This document shows, one piece after another, positions 11,661-23,303 of a stretch of DNA of 64,000 bases. The number at the start of each line of letters is the position of its first letter. Position 1 is the first letter of the stretch. The notes beneath the pieces were generated by a model. It was not told the origin of the DNA. It saw nothing but the letters and a program-made list of their open reading frames with translations, and made no database searches. The translations under genes and the position numbers were made by a program. Source of the stretch: Amorphophallus konjac (taxonomy: Eukaryota; Streptophyta; Magnoliopsida; Alismatales; Araceae); NCBI GenBank assembly GCA_022559845.1, contig CM040123.1, forward strand, positions 323,001,933-323,065,932, given 5' to 3'.

Positions 11661-12783
11661 CAAATGGATAGCTAAGGCTGACAAATAGGTAATAAGTGTG
11701 ACGTAAGGGTGTAAAATGGATAGCCAGGCTAAAAGCCTTCAAATGCGAAGAAGGATAGTTGACTCAAGATGGATTTGGAGTCTACTCCAGAAGCTTGCGA
11801 GGAGCGATTGCCAGATAAAGAAGATAAGGGTGAAGAATGAGGGAGTAACCGTGACAAATGATCACATAAGGGCGACAAATGAGCCTTTAACGGTGACAAA
11901 TAACTAAAGGCGACGTACAGGCAAAAGTGGAAAAGAACAACACCGACGATTATTGAACCTAAGGGTGACAAATAGGTCTATATGGCTGACAAATATGTGA
12001 TAAGGGTATAAAATGAGTTGGCAAGGGTGAAAAATGGCCAGGCTCATGAGACACTCAAGCAGATCACATGAGTTCGATAGCCAATGATTGGCACGTGATC
12101 CTAGGATGGCTGGCACACTTCCAGAGGATTCCTAGGAGAGAATATTCTTCATTACCAAGTGGACCAATGGAAGATTAGCAGATAAAATTAGGTTATCTAG
12201 AAGAAATTTGGAGCCCATATTCTATATAATGGAACCATCTTCCTTCAAGTGCGGCTGCTACCTTCAAAGAGAAAGAGAGCCCATCTGAGAAGAAGGAAAA
12301 AGCCATTACGTGAGCAAGAGAAAAGGCGAGAGAGAGAGAAGAAAGAAAGAGAGTGACTGCAGCCCAGTTCGAGAGAAGGCGATTCTCATTTCAGAGAAAG
12401 CTCTTGAATTAAATTCAGAGCCACATTTATTTTTTTTCTTTGACTGTAATTTCCTTACCTTCTTTGCCTTTTGTTTGTCTTTTAATAAAGTTTGTTTTGT
12501 AGTTCTCTAGTGGTGCATTGTTGCATTGATCAGAGGTGCAATGGACTTTTAACTGGTCACGGTCTTGTTTGTATACTAGGGTGCGAGGTGGGTTCCTCAT
12601 GTGCTACCTTAGTGCAGTGTTACATATTCTACTGGGTTAGAATCAGGGGTGTGTTCATCAGGATTGGTGAGCACGGGTCCCTCTGTGTCTTCAGAGGAAG
12701 GGAGGAGGTTGTTCCTCTGGTGGGAAGTTGTGTGATCTGCTCCTGTAGTGGATTCATCCGTGGTTAGCCTTGTGCTAGTGAAG

Positions 12784-12840
12784 CCTCATCCTGATTAGGT
12801 GAGGGGTGGACGTAGATTGCTGAAAGTAATCGAACCACCT
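12784..12840 (+). promoter_or_regulatory. Leader RNA domain, Sire-1 copy
   Basis: Hairpin CCTCATC/GGTGAGG (12784-12804) is followed by GGTGG (12805-12809), an inner hairpin GATTGC/GTAATC, and CCACC (12835-12839), which can close the domain. The same arrangement occurs in all Sire LTRs of this window. Confidence 0.6.
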
Positions 12841-13370
12841 AAAAATTACAGTGCCTTGTGGTTTGATTTCCATATCTTCTATCCCCATTCTCAAGCAGAC
12901 TCGATATATCAAAAGGTGTAGCTAGAACGATAGGTCAAGCTTATCTGGATAGCTTCATTTGGCATGAGGAAGTCTTTGGACAAGTCCTCTGCCTAGTACC
13001 AGTCTTGTGTGCATTTCTGAATCTCCGTTTACGTTTCTTGCATTTAAAGTGTATGTGAATACTTCTGTATGATGGGATGAACTCAAATTGCTATTCCTTC
13101 GTCCAGTTCACTGAGTATTAGTTTAAATTTTTTAAATCGGTTTACCAGAGGGGCTGATCTATTAACCCCCCCTCTAGATCTGCATTGCCATTCTCATCAC
13201 TTCCTCTAGGGCTCTTTGAGGATCCCATTTTTTCTAGTGTTGCCGCTCTCCAATCTGGAGAGGATCCGCTCCTCCTCCTTCTCAAGATAACGAGGGTGGG
13301 CAATCTCACCCACGATCTCCCCTTGTTGAAGATCATGTAGACCATATCCTCTGCATCATGATCGACCAAG

Positions 13371-14554
13371 TTGGACCCTACCCAACTCAAGGCCATTTAT
13401 CATACCTTCCAAGGGTCATTGGCTGCCCCTCTCTCTCCCCAGGGAGCCTCCTCCAATCCTATTCCCCAGGCTTCTTCTAATGGGCCTAGAGTTGTGCCGA
13501 ATCCACTTGAACTCACTCCGGCCCAACCTAAGACCCTTCAATTTGTCAACCTAGAGATGGGCCAGTCCTCCGACTCAGCCCAACAATCTATTGATAAGGG
13601 AAAGGCCACCCTCCCTCCTTCTCTGCGGGTCAATTCTTCTAAGCCCATTCGATCTACCCCGAGGGTCATTCTAAGCCCAAGTGAGCATACGCATACCCAA
13701 GTTATGGTCTCCCACTTTGCTCCTCCTAAGATGGGCCATTCCTTGGACCTTCATCCTCAATATGGGTCATCCTCTTATCCATTGAACTCACATTTTGGGC
13801 CTATGCATAATGTTCAATCCACTCCCTCTTACGAACAATAGCTCCTTGATAAGTGGATTGCTATGCAGAAGTAGATGGATCACCTGCAAAAGTAGATGGG
13901 CCCACAATCCTTGGTTGTGTCCCCATTCCTAATTTTCATAATATCTGATTTTCCTCCCAATCTAAACATCCCAATTATCGCAAGTATGATGGGACCAGTA
14001 ATCCCTATATTCAAGTTAGGGACTTTTTATATGAATCTGCCCAATATCAATATGATGATTGTCTCATGGCGTATCTTTTCCACCACTCATTGGATGGGGC
14101 TGCACTGGAGTGGTTTTATTCTCTACACTTGGAAGATGCCGAGAGTTTCAAGATAGTCAAAGGAAAATTCATTCAATGTCTCCAAGATCGAGTCTAGCCC
14201 AAATATTCATACACGAATCTCATCACTAAAAAGATGAAATCGGACGAGGATTTTGCTACTTATGCCGACCGTTGGAGGCAGATGGATGCCCATGTGTCGG
14301 GCCATATCTTAGAGAAAGAAATGGTCAATCTCCTCATTTCCAATGCCAGACCTACCTATAGAAATATCTTGGCCATTAATGACATTTCCAATATGCACCA
14401 ACTTTATAGCCAAACCTATTTTATACAAACCCAATTTAAAGATTCTTTGATCCACTCTATGTTCGAGGCACAGAAGCCCAAATATAATAGAAAGCCACAG
14501 GGCCTAGTCACAGAGGGCATCCAGACAAATGAGCAGGTGCAAGCCATTAGTTAT
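13371..14554 (+). pseudogene. Ty3/gypsy gag fragment, Tat/Ogre-like, decayed
   Basis: The second half (13966-14550) reads as a gypsy capsid: YDGTSNPYIQVRDFL, then SLDGAALEWFYSL, then DFATYADRWRQM and LEKEMVNLLIS. This order and wording fit Tat/Ogre-type gags. The N-terminal part (13371-13841) is proline/serine/glutamine-rich. TAG stops interrupt at 13839, 13872, 13893 and 14195, and a frame change lies between about 13900 and 13965. No pol follows; the gene is cut at about 14554 by LTR-like sequence. It is the flank into which Sire-1 inserted. Confidence 0.85.
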
Positions 14555-15606
14555 TGATGCGTCGCGAGGTTCATTGTTAAAGCACACGCGGCGACCAATC
14601 TCAAAATATTACCGAATTCGTAACAATAATAATAATAATAATAACACAGTACAACGACGAGTCTAGGTCGAATCCACAGAGAGGTTTAGATTTACGAATT
14701 GAAGATCTTGTGTTCTAAGCAGAATGCACACTTTGGTGATTATATGCAACTTAAAATAAAAAATGACATGAAATAAATCTATCTAATGAAATTTGGAAGG
14801 TTGTAGAGAGAGAAATAAGAGAGGGAGAGGAAGAAGAAGAAAGAGGTGAGAGAGAATTTTAGAGAGAGAGAAGATAAATACACATGATTTTCACTTGCGC
14901 CGTCTTTGGAGGGGTTAGAGAGATAGAAGAAAGAGAGAGAAAGTAGAGAGAGAAAGAGATAAAGGTAGAGGAGGAGCTAATTAAATAAAATAAAAAAATA
15001 AAAAAATAAAATGGTACACAGTGTGTGCATGTGTGAGAAGAGGGGTGTGTGCGTGTGTGGGAATAGGGAGACAGAGAGAGGAAATAGAGAGGGCGAGCAG
15101 AGACGAGGGAGAGAGGGGAGAAGAGAGACGATGGAGGAGGGGGGGCACCGGAGAATAGGGAACAAAGAGAGCGGGGAGAATTGAGAAGAGAAAGAGAGCA
15201 AGAGGGAGAGGGGGTGGAGAAGAGAGAGAGGGATCGAAGGGGAGAGGGTGAGGGAGAGAAGAGAGAAAGAGAGAGAGGGGGAGAAAGGGAGAGAGAGGGA
15301 GAGGGAGAGGGGAAGAGAGATAGAATGAGAGAAAAGGGAGATGGAGAGAAGAGAATGAGAGGGAGAGGGAAAGAGAAAGAAGAGAGAAAGAGAGAGAGTG
15401 GATGCATGAGTTAGAGAGAGAAAGATAGAGAAGAGAGAGAAGGTGGTCTACAGTTGCGGTGGGACAGCAGAGAGAAGAGAGAACGGGGGAGAGCGGGAGA
15501 AGAAAAGAGAGAGCTAGAGGGGGGAGAGAGCTGCCAAGGGAATGGGTAGAGAACAAAGAGAGGTAGAGAGAGAGGTGAGAAGAGAAAGGAAGGGGGTAAG
15601 AAGAAG
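14555..15606. other. LTR-like start followed by GA-rich low-complexity DNA
   Basis: TGATGCGTCGCGAGG at 14555 abruptly ends the gag homology and may begin another LTR. An (AAT)n run lies near 14622-14642. From about 14790 to 15605 the plus strand is almost pure GAGA-type purine repeat. Long open frames on both strands here are artefacts of that composition. I see no gene. Confidence 0.6.
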
Positions 15607-17666
15607 TGTCACGCCCCGAGATTACAGTGGAAACAAGTCGGGAACTTGAACAGCCGGCAAAGTAAACCTCTAAATAGTAAGAAAATCATAGCACCACATT
15701 CATACACAAGCATAAATAATGTACGCAACATCATAAGACAAAAAACTTTATTGAATAATAATCAGAATTTACATCTAGACATTGACTCACTTGACAACAA
15801 GACTCACTAGACTCAAGAAAATAAAAAATTACATAGACATGATCAACTTCACCGCCTATTTCAGTGAAAGATCCTAAATTAAAATAACAGACTCAAGACT
15901 ATCTAAGGCTCTTCTTGATCTTCACTCACTCTCAAATCCACCACTGGAATGATTCAACTCTGATCCACTAGAGCTTTCTAAAATGTTAGAGAAAGTAGGG
16001 AGTGAGCGCACTCGCCCAGTAGGTATCTTCGTGTTATCATGACGGCAAAGTTTACATGTTTAATGTTTTAGCTATAGAAAGTGCAGTAATGAAAGAAAAT
16101 GCGATAAATCATGCGGTAAAAATAATAGTAACAAGTAGCAAGACAAGTTGTAAAGATATTTTAAAAATGTACGAGCATAATCAAGCAAGAATGTAAACTG
16201 ACCTTTCAATCAAGAATGTACTATCAATCACAAGAATGTACTATTTCATAACCTTAAGAAGGCTATGCACGAGAATGCACTATCATGTAGTAAGCATGTA
16301 ACGAGAATGTACTTTTCAAGCAAGCATGTAAATTTCATGAATTGCCTCGTGAAATCATCTAGTTTATAAAGAAAGTACTCCCAGTGCAATGCGACGTCAG
16401 TAATCATTATACCCCATGGTTTTCAATATATTTCCGACCCTCTACCGTGGGGGCTAGACTGGAGCCCTTGGACACCATCTGTGTCCGCACTTGCATCTTC
16501 GAGTTATTAATCTAGTTATTTCCACAAGAATGTCAATAAGTTCAGCTAAGAATGTTAAATTCAATAATTGCCTTTGAGGCGATAGTAAGCAAGGCAAGAA
16601 CATACTGAATCCATTGAAAAAGAGGTCAAGAATGAATTAAAAGGACGTTGTGCTACGGAAGGATTCCGACAGCATAACGGCATCTTTCCTAATTCCATAG
16701 TTTTTCAATGACTTTGTAGGTACTGTTTCAAGTTTCAGACAGCCAGAATGTCGTCTAAGATTGCAAACAGAATGCAATCAACCCTTTGGTCAGACCTTTG
16801 GGTTGGACAAGTTTTGACAGAACCCGGTTTGATAGGGAACTGCCATCTGGAAGACGCGGTTAGGTAGAGGTCTTCGACCAGGTCAAGAAATCTGTCGACA
16901 CGGGAAAAATCTATCGACTAAAATGGGAATCTGTCGACTGATAATAGGAATTCGATCATGTGAAAATAGGAGTTCAGTCAACTGAAACAGAATATCGATC
17001 GACTGAATATGGACGTGGTTGATTGGCCGGTTGCGATCTACAGAACACAATTGATCGACGAGCCGCGATCATAAGTCTGTCGACCAAGAAAAACCAGTCG
17101 ACAGAAACAAGAATCTGTCGACTGAAGTGAGGAATCGGTCGACTGAATATAGAATGTCGGTCGACTAAAAAATAGCCAACATAATGGATGAACGCGATCG
17201 TTTGGCTAGCCGCGATCCATAGAACGCGGTTGCCCTATGGGCCGTGATCAGGACAGAACATATGATCACGAAGTGCTCATCTAGCTTTTGGGTTTTATGG
17301 TACAACCGGCTCGGTGTCCTAATGGGAATCTCAAGCCTGCGGAGACTTACAGAGGCCTTGAAACATGAATACCTAGTCCGACAGAAGGAATATCCGACGG
17401 AGAGGCGTTCAATGTCCAAGAGGGTGTACCTATCACGTGCAAGTGACTAATAGCGAACGTACCAGAGTACGGGCTATGTACCATTAACGATGAAAAAAAT
17501 GAGAGTGAACATGTCAAAACATAGACTATTGTATAATCAAAAGAATGAAAATTCCTTTAGTACAAAAATATAGGGTGTTCTTGTGAAATTAGCATAGGAT
17601 GAAAATAACCTTTATAAAGCATGATATGGCATAAAACAAAGCATAACAAAACAGAGTGTAGATACT
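15607..17666 (-). mobile_element. Ty3/gypsy-like LTR fragment cut by Tat-PMD
   Basis: It begins TGTCACGCCCCGAG, a sequence typical of one end of plant gypsy LTRs in reverse orientation. It runs without coding sequence to 17666, where the Tat-PMD LTR starts. The sequence just before the junction (CAGAGTGTAGATAC) also looks LTR-terminal, so the LTR may be nearly complete with its last bases beyond the inserted element. GTCGACTGAA-like motifs recur between 16890 and 17170. Orientation and superfamily are inferred from the terminal sequence only. Confidence 0.55.
16890..17170. repeat. Degenerate GTCGACTGAA repeats
   Basis: Around ten scattered copies of a TCGACTGAA/TCGACCA-like motif, spaced roughly 20-40 bp apart, lie in the LTR-like fragment. 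Function unknown. Confidence 0.5.
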
Positions 17667-20554
17667 GTACACACCCCATTTTTGACATTAAACTGAGTAA
17701 ATCTCATATTACACCACGATGCCCCAAAGTGGCTGTCACTTTTGAGTTATTTGAGTAATTTTTCTATTTTTTTGATAATTTTCTCTCTTTTTTATTTAAT
17801 TTACTTTTTTGGGGATTATCTTAAACACGGTAGCCAAGGCAGACGCCTTCTTCAAAACATGGCAGCCCATCCTGACACGTCTTCAACCAATTTAAAAATT
17901 AAGCATGTTCTTGATGCATCTTCCTGTGGACGCAGATTCTTTTCTGTCTTGGAATGCTCCATTGGGTTTGATTTATTAGGTGTGCTAGTCACTAGAGTGA
18001 CAATATTTATTATGCTCTCGACTTGACTTGGTCGGTCGATTGTGAAGTCCGAGTCGGGACCCGAAGTCCGTCATACCATAGAGGCTATGACGTTAATTAC
18101 GCCCTTCCTAAGAAGGACAACCCTTGATTAAACGCCAAAATAGGAGGCCACTTGGGGCGGTTGAAAATGACGGTGCATAACACTGAAGTTCTCGTTATTC
18201 TAAGAAGGTAATTGAATAAACGATAAATTATTAAATCAACATGACCCCTTTGTGTGGGTCGTACTGGGCAGAGACAGGACACCGTCCACGCAGTGGCGGG
18301 GCGGGGCCTGGATGATCATCGGAGACATGTCCCCTTTCACGTTTCTCATCCGGCCAAGGGCCTCGAAGTATTTGTATCCCCCGATGAATTAAACCAGACG
18401 GGAGGCGTATGATACACGTTTCCTGGGGCTTGTCGGGGTTAAAGCATCAATCGATATTTCGGCAGCATCTCCCCTTAATCTGGATTATACCCAGGGGGAA
18501 ATATGCTATCATCCACGGAGTGCCGGGATGAGAGCCGAGAGAAAGAGAGGCCGGACCTCCCGAACTGCATATGTCTGCCATGGGGGCAACGTTTGATTTT
18601 CCCTTAAGGAAGCCGGTGGAACTCATGCAGTGGCAGAAACCTCCCGAGGTAAAGGGGTTATCCCCGAATCCGATGCGGGACAGCAGGACATAAAGGAAGT
18701 CTGACTCCCTTCGAATCTATCCCCGGAACAGGTTTGGTGACTCATGGGTGTCTCTGAGTGGGTCTGATCAAGCTATTGGAGGCTCAATTAGTCGGCAGGG
18801 TAGATTCTCGGCGCAACTCAAGTTGGATGGGATTCTCGGCGCGAAGGCAAGGTGGAAAGGGGGTTCCCGGCGTGCCCAAGAGATGGGTTCTCAGCACGCC
18901 CAGGAGATAGGTTCTCGGCGCGCCCAGGAGATGGGGTTCTCGGCGCAAGAAGGCTTGCACCGAGAACTATTTACCTATTCTACTGTTCGTGGCGCCAGGA
19001 TGTATAAGAGATGGCGCCGAGATGGTTTTGAATGGTTTCCGGAGCCCTGTTTTTGGGTTTCTTGATGATTCAGGCCAAGGTAGATGGGTTCTGTGGGGCC
19101 AAAGTGAATCAGTTCATCAGATTGGAACTGGATTAGGTTTAGGTTCCAAAGGAAGGCCAGGATCGAAGATGAATTGGGGAAGATCGGGGTCCAGAGGATC
19201 CCTGTCACCATTATTACGCAGAGTCCCAGGGACAGTTTGATGTTATCCTTCGTCACCCTGGGAGCCAAGAGATGGCGGTCTCTGGCCCAGGAATGACTTC
19301 GATAATGTTAGCAGTTAGAGCGAAAGCATCTGAAACCCCGGAGTCTCATAAACAGCAGTCATTATATAGCTTCGCTTTGTTCCAGTGGCCAAGGGATGGT
19401 CTGTCCCTGGCTCTGGAATAAGCACAACAGACATCTAAAAACTAAACAAAGCGACAGACTAATAATCAGGCTGGGGAGGGGGATAACATGTTACGGAATT
19501 TAAAAGAAGACATAGAGGGATGGCAACAGAGCTTCGGAGAAACAACAGCAGGCAGACGGAGAGGTAGATGGCAGATATTTCAATCACCCGGCACCCAAAC
19601 GGGCCATTGTAGCATTTCATTTCATTACATCATTCAAGACTCACACCAATCACAAGGAGGGAGTGAGGGAAAGGAGATAAAACAGAGGCCGGGATATCCC
19701 GGTTACATCCGATGAATCGAGATGAAACTCATAGGAATGCATAGAGAGAAAAGAAAAGAAACATGGGGGAGGGCGGAGCATTGACTCCTCTCCCTCCCCA
19801 ACTGCCTGCCCACCTGGAGCTTCTTCTCCCTTTTTCTTCGGGTTGATCTCTTCTTTCCTTTCTCAGCGGAGGAGCCTCTCTCTCTCTGTTGGTCTCTTTC
19901 CTCTCGTTCTATTCTTTTTTTTTCTCTTTCTTTCTGGATGAGGTTGCCGGCCCTTTTCGCTCTCTCCTCCTCCTCCTCTTTTTCTTCTCTGAGTGAGTGG
20001 GTTTATATAGACCCAGCCCCTCCTCACCTCTCGGCAGATGGAAGTCGGTGTGACTTTTCATCTTCACGGCGCGCCTCTATCGAGTGCAGCAGCTCCCGAC
20101 GCGCTAGACATCCGTAGAGTATCCCGGCGCCACCTTCGTGAGCCCATCTCATAGGCCCATTTAGGGCCTTTTTTAAGGCTTCAGATGGACCTGTTGTCTC
20201 CCTGAATATACCAGAACCGCAGCAGGCCTTTTGTTGGTGGACCCGGGTCTTAGTGGGATTATGGAGACCTTCATCAGTCAGTGGACTGGGATTTCATCAG
20301 CATCGTCACCTGTAGACTTTCGGACGAGGCAGTAATATAGCTCTTGTTAAAGCGTGATAGGAGGTCTCATCAGTCAAGTGACTGCTATTTCATCAGTGTC
20401 ACCGTCTAGCTGACAACGAAACCGGACATCAGCTTGGCCGGAAAAGACTTCAGCCGGGTAGATGGTTGACGAGCTTTACCATTAATTTTTCACTGTTAGT
20501 CTAATCTTATTTTCAATTTTGTTTCCCCCTTTGCTCATTTTCAAGGTGTCAACA
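17667..20554 (-). repeat. Tat-PMD 3' LTR
   Basis: 2888 bp. In plus orientation it starts TGTACACACCCC and ends GGTGTCAACA; in element sense TGTTGACACC to GGTGTGTACA, giving short inverted ends. A minus-strand TATA box (TATATAAAC, about 20002-20010) is followed by a purine-rich leader, as in other plant LTRs. GATAC at 17662-17666 would be the target duplication; its partner is outside the window. Confidence 0.78.
18850..18955. repeat. Short tandem repeat (about 25 bp) with TTCTCGGCGCGCCC core
   Basis: Four imperfect units of GGTTCTCGGCGCGCCCAGGA type in the Tat-PMD LTR. The same core recurs outside the LTR at 20755-20960. Confidence 0.75.
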
Positions 20555-20570
20555 AATGCCCCCCACCTGC
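20555..20570 (-). promoter_or_regulatory. Tat-PMD polypurine tract
   Basis: The minus strand reads GCAGGTGGGGGGCATT directly before the LTR start TGTTGACACC. This sets the element on the minus strand with its 3' LTR at the left. Confidence 0.78.
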
Positions 20571-20754
20571 GGACGACGTAAGCACAGGAACAGCGTCACG
20601 GGGTTTGCAGGTGCCTCTTTAACATTCGAGGCTATCTTCTTCAATTTCTCTTTGATATTGTCCTTCAGCTTGATCATATTGTTGCAGCATCATTCGACAT
20701 GCATAATTTTTATTTTCCATATTCTTCTAATTCTTTTTCTATTTTCAGCACTTT

Positions 20755-20960
20755 GGAGCCTTCTCGGCATGACATTCATGGGCTTCTCGGCGTGAGGATT
20801 GGGCGTCTTCTCGGCGTAGATGCTGTGCAGGTTCTCGGCGCGCCCTGGTCTCGGCCCGGCCCTTCTCGGCGCGGGGATTAGGCTACTTCTCGGCGCGCCT
20901 TTTACACCAGAAGGAGGAGGGTTCTCGGCGCGCTAAATGCCACGCCGAGAGCCCCTCTTC
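20755..20960 (+). repeat. TTCTCGGCG repeat block upstream of the antisense PMD gene
   Basis: About seven copies of CTTCTCGGCG(C/T)G, several containing the palindrome GGCGCGCC. Before Sire-2 inserted at 20985 this block lay about 350 bp upstream of the PMD start codon on the same strand. It is therefore a candidate promoter or enhancer. That role is inference. Confidence 0.6.
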
Positions 20961-21194
20961 TATCTCCATTATTTATGGCGCCGGTGTTGCATCCCTATGG
21001 TTTTGATGATGTCTCACACTATAAATCAATCTTCTATCTCTAGATTAATGTTGTTTCATCATGTGAGTGAGTCAGTTCATTTGGTTGTCAGATAAGCATG
21101 CTATTATGTTTTTATCTACACTCTGCTTAGCTAGTATTGACAGCAGTGGGTCGACCCACCCTTGCTGATGCGTCGACTCATCTGTTCATTGGCA

Positions 21195-21745
21195 TAACTC
21201 CTTCATGTCTGTACACTGCCCGACCAACTAAGTCTGCACATTGCAAAAAATCAGTTTAGCCCAACCATATACATCCTTCCATTCTTCAACTCTATTCATT
21301 TGAGTAATAATCCTTAAGTCCACACCTTGGCCTTCAGACTAGCAAGTCTATACATCGTTTCGTGTTTGCAAAGTCTGAACAGCGTCCGGTGTCAAGATTT
21401 CTTGAAGTCTGTACATCGGACTGCTTCTTGTGAAGTCTACACATTGGCTCGTTCACTTCTGCAAAGTATGTTCATTAGACTATGGCGAAGTCTATACTTT
21501 CGGTTCCTTGGGCAAAGTCTATACATCGCTTAGTCTGCTCATTGCCTTCAGCCCAAGTGCTCAAAGCCAAGTCTATACAACGCCAACCCAACACTTTGAA
21601 CAGCTTTCCAAGTCTATACACTAGACTTCATTTCTCTAAGTCTATACATTGTTTCTTGCATTGCAAGTCCATACACTGGAAGCTCTTCATTTGATGAAGT
21701 CTGTACACTGGCCTTTCTTCAACGTTAACACTAAGTCTATACACG
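21195..21745 (+). repeat. AAGTCTATACA array in Sire-2 U3
   Basis: Roughly 15 copies of AAGTCTATACA and variants (AGTCTGTACA, AGTCTGCACA) spaced 25-60 bp apart. The 3' LTR carries the same array at 30302-30852. The same motif occurs in sense orientation in SireGag-4. Confidence 0.8.
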
Positions 21746-21769
21746 TCTTTCTTGTTGCTGAAGGGAACA

Positions 21770-22250
21770 GGGTCGACGCCTGAAGTTTAAAGCATCCACG
21801 TATCAGTAGACGAAGCTTTCACGATGTCTTCTACTGCGTCAACGCCACATGCAAGCAGCATCGACGCAGCAGTTAAAGAAGCAGAGACTCTTACAAGCGA
21901 CGAAGCTTTCACGATATCTTCCATTGCGTCAATGCCATGAACAAGCAGCGTCGACGCAGCGGCTTAAGAGACGCCAGTATACAAATGTACATGCTCGTGC
22001 GTCAACGCCACCATCTGGTAGCGTCGACGCAGCATTTCAAGAAAGGGGCGATTTATCTCTGGCTGCTTTCATTGCGTCAATGCAACATGCTGATAACGTC
22101 GACACAGCACGCCCATCTGTTGAAGACTTGAACACTGGACTGCCGATACCGTTGCGTCAACACAGCAGGCTGATGGAGTCAACGCAGCGGTTAAAAAGGT
22201 TAAAGATTTCTGGTGGCTGCGTCAACTCTTTGGAGCTAGTGAGTTGACGC
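21770..22250 (+). repeat. GCGTCAACGC / AGCGTCGACGCAGC array in Sire-2 U3
   Basis: Paired half-palindromic motifs (TGCGTCAACGCC, then AGCGTCGACGCAGC) alternate about every 40-90 bp. The repeated GTCAA is again a TTGAC core. Function unknown. Confidence 0.75.
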
Positions 22251-22421
22251 CATCTAACTCCAGGTGCTGAGCGTACTGGTACTGGGCACGTGATCCGAGG
22301 ATAAGGAGAATGCCCAGATGAGGACACGTGTTCTGACAGTCTACTGGATGCTGCCACGTGGTCCGAATTCTTAGGGCGGGAACTGTGGAAGCCACACGCG
22401 CCCTGGTGCTGCTGCTGTTGG

Positions 22422-22429
22422 TATATAAT
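22422..22429 (+). promoter_or_regulatory. Sire-2 TATA box
   Basis: TATATAAT is followed by GGAGCCTTCGTC. The three sister LTRs have a TATA box at the matching place (12223, 36064, 49605), followed by GGAACC, GAACCCTTCGTCC or GGAGCCTTCGTCC. Transcription is expected to start about 25-30 bp downstream. Confidence 0.8.
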
Positions 22430-22725
22430 GGAGCCTTCGTCTTCAGATGAAGGAAGATCGAAGAAGAAGCCTGGAGAGCATATACGTACTTCGATCCAGA
22501 AAAAGATAAAGAGAAGTGCAGAGAGAAAGAGAAAGAAACGAAAAGAGCAGAGAGTTCCATATCTGAGAGGAGTTTGGTCGAAAGAGAGAGAGTGTGTGCA
22601 GATTGATGAATTGCTTCATTTGAAGCTACATTTGTATTGGGTTTCAGAATCGATTTCTTCTTCATTGTCTTGTTTCTACTTTGCTTTCGTTTTACTTTGT
22701 TCATCCTTCTGATTTGAATTGTTTC

Positions 22726-22996
22726 CCTCCGGTGTGTGGAGGAAGGGAGTACTACTCCAGTTTCCCTCTGAATTGCAGAGGAAGAGAGATCGGTGATCTC
22801 TGGTGGTGTTAGTGACAGGTTGTCATTAACTGTTTTTCCTCCGGTGTGTGGAGGAAGGGAAAGGATTCTCCGGTTGTGTTCTAGCTGGGAGCTAGAACAG
22901 GTTTCAAGTTCTGTGGGTCGCAGAACTTGGTTGAGGGATTTGTTTCCCTTGGTGTTCAAGCTGTGTGGCAGCATTTTGTTCGCAGACTGAGTCTGC
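22726..22996 (+). promoter_or_regulatory. Hairpin train in the Sire-2 leader
   Basis: Consecutive hairpins, by stem: CCTCC/GGAGG (22726), CCTCT/AGAGG (22765), GAGATC/GATCTC (22786), a 10-bp stem GTTAGTGACA with TGTCATTAAC (22808-22830), CCTCC/GGAGG (22838), a 10-bp stem around GTTCTAGCT/AGCTAGAAC (22877-22899), CAAGTTCTG/CAGAACTTG (22905-22929), and GCAGAC/GTCTGC (22982-22996). Loops are 3-8 nt and gaps are short. All lie downstream of the TATA box, so they would be in the RNA leader. Confidence 0.7.
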
Positions 22997-23025
22997 ATTG
23001 ATCTAGCATCGTCTAGTGGAATCCT

Positions 23026-23080
23026 CACTCTAGTTGGAGTGAGGGATGGATGTAGATTGCGGACTGCAATCGAACCACCT
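23026..23080 (+). promoter_or_regulatory. Leader RNA domain, Sire-2 5' LTR
   Basis: Hairpin CACTC/GAGTG precedes an inner hairpin GATTGC/GCAATC and a closing CCACC. The 5' strand of the closing stem is GGATGG here but intact GGTGG in the 3' LTR copy (32131-32186). Confidence 0.65.
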
Positions 23081-23303
23081 AAAAATCGTGTGCCTCCTCT
23101 GTGGTTTGCTATTGTTCTCTTCGCTCTTCATCTGCTCGCCTCTTTGCTTCCTTGTGATTAGTTCTTCATTCTCATTTACATTTCTCTGTGTAGGGTTTAA
23201 GGAGGTGCGTTAGCAGTAGAAATTAATTTCCGCTTAAGTTTCTACAAATTGGGAGTGATCTATTCATCCCCCCCTTCTATATCACTCTTGCTGCGCTAAC
23301 ACT

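Larger units (their letters stand above)
5058..13199 (+). mobile_element. Sire-1 3' LTR, interrupted by GypGag
   Basis: The LTR starts TGTTTGGTATAG directly after the polypurine tract. Removing the nested element (5876-11660 plus one CAAAT) leaves about 2352 bp, close to the 2317 and 2324 bp LTRs of Sire-2 and Sire-3. A TATA box (TATATAAT, 12223-12230) is followed by the GGAACC-type start region seen in the sister LTRs, and the leader domain is at 12784-12840. The pyrimidine stretch GATCTATTAACCCCCC near 13155 matches the terminal region of the other LTRs. The exact end is not fixed by a target duplication because the left end is outside the window. CATCA at 13199 is the best candidate. Confidence 0.75.
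20985..23301 (+). repeat. Sire-2 5' LTR
   Basis: 2317 bp, TGTTGCATCC to GCGCTAACA. Modules in order: AAGTCTATACA array (21195-21745), GCGTCAACGC/GTCGACGCAGC array (about 21770-22250), TATA box, hairpin train, leader domain, pyrimidine-rich end. Confidence 0.96.

Noticed and set aside
14859..15556. Long open frames in the GA-rich stretch
   Set aside because: They encode only leucine/serine/proline or arginine/glutamate repeats produced by the GAGA composition, with frames open on both strands.
21195..21745. CRISPR-like array
   Set aside because: The repeats are short and degenerate with irregular spacing, in a plant LTR.
22222..23028. 268-codon minus-strand frame in the Sire-2 LTR (also 31329-32135)
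   Set aside because: It lies antisense over the promoter and leader, exists only because both LTRs share it, and shows no known domain.
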